Source: Propionibacteriales bacterium
Lineage (GTDB): Bacteria > Actinomycetota > Actinomycetes > Propionibacteriales > Nocardioidaceae
Length of the DNA stretch: 32,592 nt
Direction: 5' to 3'
Assembly: GCA_026392415.1 (NCBI GenBank)
Contig: JAPLCC010000029.1
Coordinates: 1-32,592 of the forward strand
Under the pieces are notes generated by a model that saw nothing but the letters and a program-made list of their open reading frames with translations, was not told the origin of the DNA and searched no databases. Below, piece by piece: positions 27,628 through 32,592 of this stretch. The position numbers and the translations under genes were made by a program. The first letter of the stretch is position 1. Each line of letters begins with the position of its first letter.

Positions 27628-28266
27628 GTGGCAGAGAAGCGCACCTTTCTCGGCGAGACCCCCGAGGAGCGACAGCGCCGCCGACGCGGCGAGCTCATCG
27701 ACGCCGTTCTCGACGTCGTCCACGAGGGCGGGGCGTCTGCCGTCGGCGTCCGCGCGGTCATCTCGCGGGCGAATCTGGCCAGCCGCTATTTCTACGAGAG
27801 CTTCGCCTCGACCGACGAACTGCTCACGGCAGCGGTACAGGAGGTCGTCGAGGAGGTGCTGGTCGTCGGGATCGGTGCGCTCCATGCCCCCGCCGTCGAC
27901 CCCTCCACTGCCGGCGACGCAGAACTGCTCGAGCACTTCCGCGCCGGTGTCAGCGCCGCACTGACCCACCTGTCGCAGGATCCCCGGCGCCTCTCGTTGC
28001 TGTCGGCGGCCTTCTCACACGGCCTCGCCGAGCGACTCCAGCGCGACCTGACCAGCCTCGTCGCAGCCACGATCCAGGGCGAGGAGGGCGCGGACGTCGT
28101 CGGGTTCGACGCTGCCAGCACGCTCTTCGCCGCTGGCGGCATGGTCAGCTTGGCGCTGGCGCACGTCGCCGGGAGGCTACCCCTCGACCACGACGCGGTC
28201 GTCGACCGCCTCGCCCTGTTCACCCTCGCGGTCATTCGCACCGGCGCCCCAGCCCCCCGGACCTGA
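27628..28266 (+). CDS. TetR-family regulator no. 3 (twin of no. 2)
   Basis: The protein has 212 residues, the same as regulator no. 2. The N-terminus EKRTFLGETPEERQRRRRGE leads into a helix-turn-helix with SRANLASRYFYESFAS. The ligand domain ends with DVVGFDAASTLFAAGGMVSL and a final helix. It starts at GTG without a ribosome site. The last 90 bp overlap the 3' end of the leftward fusion gene (28177). It probably controls the TTGACTACA elements nearby (26671-26729, 30733-30784), while the twin controls the same or related sites; this division is inference. Confidence 0.88.
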   Translation: MAEKRTFLGETPEERQRRRRGELIDAVLDVVHEGGASAVGVRAVISRANLASRYFYESFASTDELLTAAVQEVVEEVLVVGIGALHAPAVDPSTAGDAELLEHFRAGVSAALTHLSQDPRRLSLLSAAFSHGLAERLQRDLTSLVAATIQGEEGADVVGFDAASTLFAAGGMVSLALAHVAGRLPLDHDAVVDRLALFTLAVIRTGAPAPRT

Positions 28267-30720
28267 GCCCACCCGAAGACTCACAGCGTCGGATCCGGGT
28301 CGCGCCCGGCACAGCAGGACCCGCCCGGCAGCCACGTCGTCCTCACCCAGCGCGAGCAGAGGGTCGGGCTCCATCACCACCCGACCCCGCTCCACCACCG
28401 CGACGCAAGTGCCGCAGGTGCCACCCAGGCAATCGTGGGGCAGGTCGGGTCGCGTCCGGAGCGCGACGTCGAGGATCGTCGCCTCGCGCGGCACGTGGAG
28501 CAGCAGGTCGTCACCGACCACCGCCCCTGTCAGGCACACCTCAGCGGGGGGCCTCGGCGCGACCGGACGCTGCGGAGCCGACGCCGGCACCGGCGCGTCG
28601 AACGGCTCGACGTGGACCCGCTCCGCAGGGACCCCACGTGCGGCCAGGGCGGATCTCACCTCGACCAGCAGAGCGCGTGGCCCACACAGCATCCACAGGT
28701 CCACCTCGTCGGCGAGCTCCTCGGCGACGTCGGCCGGGACGAGACGTCCGCGGACGTCGTGCCCACCCCCGCGGGTGAGATGCTGCGCGACGCCCAGCCG
28801 GTCGCCATACCGGGCGGCGAGGTCGGCGACCTCCGCTGCGAGCATCACCCGCCCGGCGTCACGATCCGCGCGCACGAGCAGCACCCGGGAGTCCGGCTCG
28901 GCGGCGAGGACGTCGTCCGCGATCGCCTGAAGAGGTGCGATGCCGCTGCCGCCGGCGACGAGAGCGACGGTGCGGGGCCCGGTCGGCGCTGGCGGCACGA
29001 ACGTGCCCGACGGGCGAGAGACGTGCAGCAGGTCGCCGGAGGCGAGGCAGTCTCGCGCGTGGTCGGCGAAGACGCCCGGTCCACGGACGGCGATCGCGAC
29101 GACGCCGTCACGTCGGGGCCCGCACAACGAATAGGTGCGCTCGACGGGCGCACCGTCGATCGAGCCGTGGACGACGACGTGCTGGCCACCCGCGTAGGCG
29201 AACGCACCCTCGACATCTCGTGGGACCTCGAGTTCGACCACCGTGGCGTCCGCAGCGTCGGCGCGGACACCGGCGACCCGGAGTCCGTGGACATCGTCGC
29301 GGCGCACCAGCGGCAGCGGGTCGAACCCGGACGCTGCGGCGGGTGCGTCCTTCTGGACGCCGTCCAGTACCAGGCTGAGCAGCCCCCGCCCAGCGCCGAG
29401 GAGGGTGAGGGGTCGCAGGGCGGCGACCGGCGGGTCGACGAGGCCGGTGACCCGGGCGGCCGTGCGGCCCACCGCACCGTTGCGCTCGGCGATGCCGAGA
29501 GCCGTGCGCACCGCGGCACCGAGGAGGGCCGGCCTCAACCGCGGGCCCGGCACATGCGGCATCGCGAGGTCGAAGAGCCGCGTCATGGTCCAGGCGTCGT
29601 CGATCGCCGCGGCGGCGCCCGCGAAGAAGCGGCGGGCCAGGTCATCGTCCCCGCGGGCGAGGGCACGGTCGAGCGCAAGGGCCTGCAGGGCCGACATCGT
29701 CATCCCCTGACCGAAGGCCGGGCTGAAGCTGCACACAGCATCACCGAGTACCAGCAGCCCGCGGGGGAACCGGTCGAGACGCTCGAAGCGACGCCGCCGG
29801 TTGGCCCGGTAGCGATAGGTCGCGACCGGCCCCTCGGACTGCGCGACGAGGAGCTCCTCCCACACGTCCCGCGGGGCGACGGAGGCCGCGAAGCGCCAGA
29901 ACCCCTCGTCGTCGAGCGGCGGATGGTCGCCTCCGTAGCCGATGAGCGTGAGCTGGTGCTCGCCGTCCTCGATAGCGAAGAGCGCCAGTCCGCGAGCGGG
30001 ATCGCGGTGGGCGACGATGATCTCCCGGTCGTCGGGGAGAGCGCCAGGCCGCAAGTGCAATCGACAGCTGGCGTAGACCATGTCGATCTCGACGCCCTCC
30101 TCGGCGGGGGCGGCGTAGCCCAGTCCGCCGAGCCACTCGGCGACTGGGCCGTGGCGACCGAGGCACGCCACCACGAGGTCGGCGCCGATCACACGTTCCT
30201 CGGCGTGGTGCGCTGCGACCACCGGGACGACACGGACTCCCGACACGACAGCGCCATCGTCGGGCCGGGCGACGAGTCCCCGCACCTCGGTGCGGTCGAC
30301 GAGATCGACGTTCCATAGCTCGCGAACGCGTGAGCGGACCCGCCACTCCACGAGCGGGCGCGAGGCCTGCAGCAGCTCGTAGCCCGCGTCCGAGCGATGC
30401 ACGGTGTGGCCGTAGATCTGCATCCGGACCTGCTCCATGGAGCGCACCGTGACTGCGCCGTCGGCATGCAACTCTCGCCCGATGCCGGGGAACAGGCCCT
30501 CCAGGACCTGCCGTCCCCGAGCCAGCAGGGCGTGGACGTGGTGACCCTGGGCGACGCCTGCGCGGTGTCCTGGCAGGGCGAGGTCGTCGCGTTCGATCAC
30601 GGTGACGCGGGCGAAGTGGTCACTAAGAACACGAGCGGCGAGCAGGCCGCCCATCGAGCCGCCGAGCACGATCGCGTGGCCCCTGCCCGGACCCGGCGAA
30701 TGGCTTCGTCCTGCCCGCAT
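28177..30720 (-). CDS. Three-part fusion: FAD-dependent oxidoreductase + FAD/NAD reductase + [2Fe-2S] ferredoxin
   Basis: The protein has 847 residues. Residues 15-455 are a FAD-dependent monooxygenase/oxidoreductase: FAD loop VLGGSMGGLLAARVL (18-32), a PVAEWLGGLGY-like segment (192-202) and the second FAD motif GDAVCSFSPAFGQGM (326-340). Residues 475-705 are a ferredoxin-reductase module with RTYSLCGP (528-535), the nucleotide loop GGSGIAPLQAI (590-600) and LCGPR (678-682). Residues 725-815 are a plant-type ferredoxin with Cys764, Cys769, Cys772 and Cys804. The last two modules resemble oxygenase reductases such as KshB. The ATG at 30720 has GAAGGG six bases upstream. It could hydroxylate a substrate itself or supply electrons to the P450s. 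Confidence 0.88.
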   Translation of the reverse strand: MRAGRSHSPGPGRGHAIVLGGSMGGLLAARVLSDHFARVTVIERDDLALPGHRAGVAQGHHVHALLARGRQVLEGLFPGIGRELHADGAVTVRSMEQVRMQIYGHTVHRSDAGYELLQASRPLVEWRVRSRVRELWNVDLVDRTEVRGLVARPDDGAVVSGVRVVPVVAAHHAEERVIGADLVVACLGRHGPVAEWLGGLGYAAPAEEGVEIDMVYASCRLHLRPGALPDDREIIVAHRDPARGLALFAIEDGEHQLTLIGYGGDHPPLDDEGFWRFAASVAPRDVWEELLVAQSEGPVATYRYRANRRRRFERLDRFPRGLLVLGDAVCSFSPAFGQGMTMSALQALALDRALARGDDDLARRFFAGAAAAIDDAWTMTRLFDLAMPHVPGPRLRPALLGAAVRTALGIAERNGAVGRTAARVTGLVDPPVAALRPLTLLGAGRGLLSLVLDGVQKDAPAAASGFDPLPLVRRDDVHGLRVAGVRADAADATVVELEVPRDVEGAFAYAGGQHVVVHGSIDGAPVERTYSLCGPRRDGVVAIAVRGPGVFADHARDCLASGDLLHVSRPSGTFVPPAPTGPRTVALVAGGSGIAPLQAIADDVLAAEPDSRVLLVRADRDAGRVMLAAEVADLAARYGDRLGVAQHLTRGGGHDVRGRLVPADVAEELADEVDLWMLCGPRALLVEVRSALAARGVPAERVHVEPFDAPVPASAPQRPVAPRPPAEVCLTGAVVGDDLLLHVPREATILDVALRTRPDLPHDCLGGTCGTCVAVVERGRVVMEPDPLLALGEDDVAAGRVLLCRARPGSDAVSLRVGSGPGGWGAGANDREGEQGEAVDDRVVVEG

Positions 30721-30732
30721 CCTGAACCCTTC

Positions 30733-30784
30733 TTGACGACAGTCGTTTCTCAGTAAGAGTGTTGGAGGAAGCACTCGTAGTCAA
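30733..30784. promoter_or_regulatory. Facing pair of TTGACTACA elements between the fusion and SRPBCC genes
   Basis: TTGACGACAGTCGT (30733-30746, plus), whose core ACGACAGTCGT is a perfect palindrome, faces TTGACTACGAGTGC (30784-30771, minus). The outer span is 52 bp. It lies between the divergent genes starting at 30720 and 30816. Confidence 0.6.
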
Positions 30785-30815
30785 GGTCGCTGTCGACCTT
30801 GCGAAAGGACCGCTC

Positions 30816-31244
30816 ATGTCCGCAGCCACCGGCACCATCGTCGACGTCTTCAACACGACTCCCGAGGCCCTGATCGAGGCACTGCTCGACTTCGACAGTT
30901 ACCCGCAGTGGCAGAGGAACGTGCTCGGGTGCACGGTGCTCGAGCGCGACGAGGAGGGCCGCGGAAAGGTGCTCCAGTTACACGTCGACGGCAAAGTCAA
31001 GCAGCTGAACGTCGTCATCGAGGTCGTCCACCGGCCCGACGGTCTCAGCTGCCGCTACCTGCGCGGAGACGTGAAGGACTATTCGGCCACCTACGTGTTC
31101 GAGCCGCAGGGCGCCCGAACGAAGGTCACCTACACGATCACGGTCGACCCCGGGTTCCCACTCCCGGGGGCGGTGAAGAAGCTGCTGGTCAGCCGGTCGA
31201 CCAAGGAGACCCTCGACTATCTGAAGAAGCGCGTCCACGGCTGA
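30816..31244 (+). CDS. SRPBCC (START-like) family protein
   Basis: A single-domain protein of 142 residues. The N-terminal strand IVDVFNTTPEALIEALLDF leads to the family hallmark YPQW (29-32). Beta strands follow (VLQLHVDGK, DYSATYVFEPQG, VTYTITVDPG), then a long C-terminal helix (KKLLVSRSTKETLDYLKK). The fold has a deep hydrophobic cavity used for lipid or aromatic binding, cyclisation or co-chaperone work. Which of these applies here is unknown. The ATG at 30816 has AAAGGA six bases upstream; a GTG-type start 57 bp earlier would run back towards the operator and is rejected. It is divergent from the fusion gene. The ALDH fusion at 22132 carries a domain of the same superfamily. Confidence 0.88.
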   Translation: MSAATGTIVDVFNTTPEALIEALLDFDSYPQWQRNVLGCTVLERDEEGRGKVLQLHVDGKVKQLNVVIEVVHRPDGLSCRYLRGDVKDYSATYVFEPQGARTKVTYTITVDPGFPLPGAVKKLLVSRSTKETLDYLKKRVHG

Positions 31245-31281
31245 GCACCGTCCACCCAACACCCCGACCACCGGAGAACCG

Positions 31282-32592
31282 ATGACTCACGACTCGACCG
31301 ACCAGACCCTTGCCAACCTGTCGCGTGAGGAGCGCCGCTTCGAACCGCCGGCCGACCTCGCGGCTGCCGCGAACGTCAAGTCCGACGCGTACGACGCCGC
31401 GAAGGCCGACCGCGAAGGCTTCTGGGCGGAGCAGGCCGACCGGCTGACCTGGGCCACGAAGTGGGACCAGGTCCTCGACTGGTCCAACCCCCCGTTCGCG
31501 AAGTGGTTCGTGGGCGGCACGCTCAACGCGTCGTACAACTGCGTCGACCGGCACGTCGAGGCCGGACGTGGAGACAAGGTCGCCATCCACTGGGTCGGCG
31601 AACCCGTGACAGATGGTGTGGCCGACACCCGCGACATCACCTACGCCGAGCTGAAGGACGAGGTGTCCAAGGCGGCCAACGCGATTGAGGAGCTCGGTAT
31701 CGAGGCCGGCGACCGGGTCGCGATCTACATGCCGATGATCCCCGAAGCGATCATCGCGATGCTCGCCTGTGCCCGCGTCGGCGCACCCCACACCGTCGTG
31801 TTCGGCGGCTTCTCCGCCGAGGCGCTGGCCTCGCGCATCGAGGACTGTGGAGCCAAGCTCGTCATCACTGCCGACGGCGGCTACCGCCGCGGCGCACCCG
31901 CTGCCCTGAAGCCCGCCGTCGACGAGGCGCTGGTCAAGATCGACAACGACAACACGGCCATCGTCGAGAACGTGCTCGTGGTCCGTCGTACGGGCCAGGA
32001 GGTCGAGTTCAACTCCGCCATCGACAACTGGTGGCACGAGCTGGTCGACGAGTCCTCGACCATCCACGAGCCGCAGGCCTTCGACGCCGAGCACCCGCTC
32101 TACGTCATGTACACCTCCGGCACCACCGGCAAGCCCAAGGGCATCCTGCACACCACCGGCGGCTACCTCACCGGGGCGTCGTACACGCACAACGCGGTCT
32201 TCGACCTCAAGCCCGACGACGTGTACTGGTGCACCGCCGACGTCGGCTGGGTGACCGGGCACAGCTACATGGTCTACGGCCCGCTCGCCAACGGCGCGAC
32301 GCAGGTGATGTACGAAGGCACCCCCGACGCCCCGCACAAGGGCCGCTGGTGGGAGATCATCGCGAAGTACGGCGTCACGATCTTCTACACCGCGCCGACC
32401 GCGATCCGGACGTTCATGAAGTTGGGCGACGACATCCCCGCCGAGCACGACCTGTCCTCGATCCGCCTGCTCGGCTCGGTGGGTGAGTCGATCAACCCCG
32501 AGGCCTACATCTGGTACCGCAAGCACATCGGTGCCGACCAGGCGCCGATCGTCTACACCTGGTGGCAGACCGAGACCGGCCAGATGATGATC
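31282..32592 (+). CDS. acs: Acetyl-CoA synthetase (partial, C-terminus beyond window)
   Basis: The first 437 residues of an AMP-forming ligase that makes acetyl-CoA from acetate, ATP and CoA. It has the Acs-type N-terminal domain, the ATP loop YTSGTTGKPKG (277-287) followed by LHTTGGYL, VGWVTGHSYMVYGPL (321-335), VGESINPEA (400-408) and WWQTETG (427-433). These are Acs hallmarks rather than those of medium- or long-chain ligases, although a short-chain relative (propionyl-CoA synthetase type) is not excluded. GGAG stands five bases before the ATG, 37 bp after the SRPBCC gene. It may be pathway-linked (acetate or propionate salvage) or may be where ordinary chromosome begins. Confidence 0.93.
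   Translation, partial: MTHDSTDQTLANLSREERRFEPPADLAAAANVKSDAYDAAKADREGFWAEQADRLTWATKWDQVLDWSNPPFAKWFVGGTLNASYNCVDRHVEAGRGDKVAIHWVGEPVTDGVADTRDITYAELKDEVSKAANAIEELGIEAGDRVAIYMPMIPEAIIAMLACARVGAPHTVVFGGFSAEALASRIEDCGAKLVITADGGYRRGAPAALKPAVDEALVKIDNDNTAIVENVLVVRRTGQEVEFNSAIDNWWHELVDESSTIHEPQAFDAEHPLYVMYTSGTTGKPKGILHTTGGYLTGASYTHNAVFDLKPDDVYWCTADVGWVTGHSYMVYGPLANGATQVMYEGTPDAPHKGRWWEIIAKYGVTIFYTAPTAIRTFMKLGDDIPAEHDLSSIRLLGSVGESINPEAYIWYRKHIGADQAPIVYTWWQTETGQMMI

Noticed and set aside
30759..30815. Earlier start of the SRPBCC gene
   Set aside because: The extra residues run back through the operator, lack a ribosome site and precede the normal start of the fold; AAAGGA stands before the ATG at 30816.

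Overview
The window is about 70% GC, with GC-rich third codon positions, frequent GTG starts, ATGA/TGATG gene overlaps and predicted leaderless regulators. This points to a high-GC actinobacterium, and the gene content would fit a Nocardioides- or Mycobacterium-like soil degrader. The taxon is inferred from style and gene families, not from a marker gene. I see 27 protein genes (25 complete, one cut at each end). I see no tRNA, rRNA, CRISPR array, transposase or integrase.

Layout from left to right. (1) 1-4242, leftward: acyl-CoA carboxylase beta and alpha subunits, then a TIGR03084-type metal-binding protein cut by the window edge. (2) 4466-5269, rightward: NTF2/SnoaL-like protein no. 1. (3) 5296-14139, a long leftward operon read as NTF2-like no. 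2, cytochrome P450 no. 1, Baeyer-Villiger-type monooxygenase, acyl-CoA dehydrogenase, SDR, FprA-type reductase, rubredoxin, SDR. (4) 14420-19648, leftward: TIGR03084 protein no. 2, carboxylase beta and alpha, crotonase. (5) 19739-21979, rightward: TetR, SDR, TetR. (6) 22132-24129, leftward: an aldehyde dehydrogenase fused to an SRPBCC domain. (7) 24357-26647, leftward: P450 no. 2 followed by NTF2-like no. 3. (8) 26761-28266, rightward: NTF2-like no. 4 and a TetR. (9) 28177-30720, leftward: a three-part flavoprotein/reductase/ferredoxin fusion. (10) 30816 to the end, rightward: an SRPBCC protein and acetyl-CoA synthetase (cut).

Taken together, this looks like a catabolic island for a hydrophobic, probably methyl-branched or alicyclic compound. 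P450s and a BVMO would activate it, SDRs and the ALDH would oxidise alcohol and aldehyde, and the acyl-CoA dehydrogenase, carboxylases and crotonase would bypass a beta-methyl branch as in the leucine (Liu) and acyclic-terpene (Atu) pathways. A dedicated acyl-CoA ligase for the acid and an HMG-CoA-lyase-type enzyme are not in the window. The substrate is inference.

Two regulatory layers are visible. A TAAATTA/CGCTAATTTA palindrome lies upstream of both carboxylase operons and beside TetR no. 1. A different element, TTGACTACAGTYGT, occurs eleven times at the P450, NTF2-like, ALDH and flavin-fusion genes. At four of these places it forms a facing inverted pair with an outer span of 52-56 bp. 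Two twin TetR proteins of equal length are the obvious candidate binders. The most unusual items are this inverted-pair operator, the four NTF2-like paralogues tied to P450s, the ALDH-SRPBCC fusion and the flavoprotein-reductase-ferredoxin fusion.
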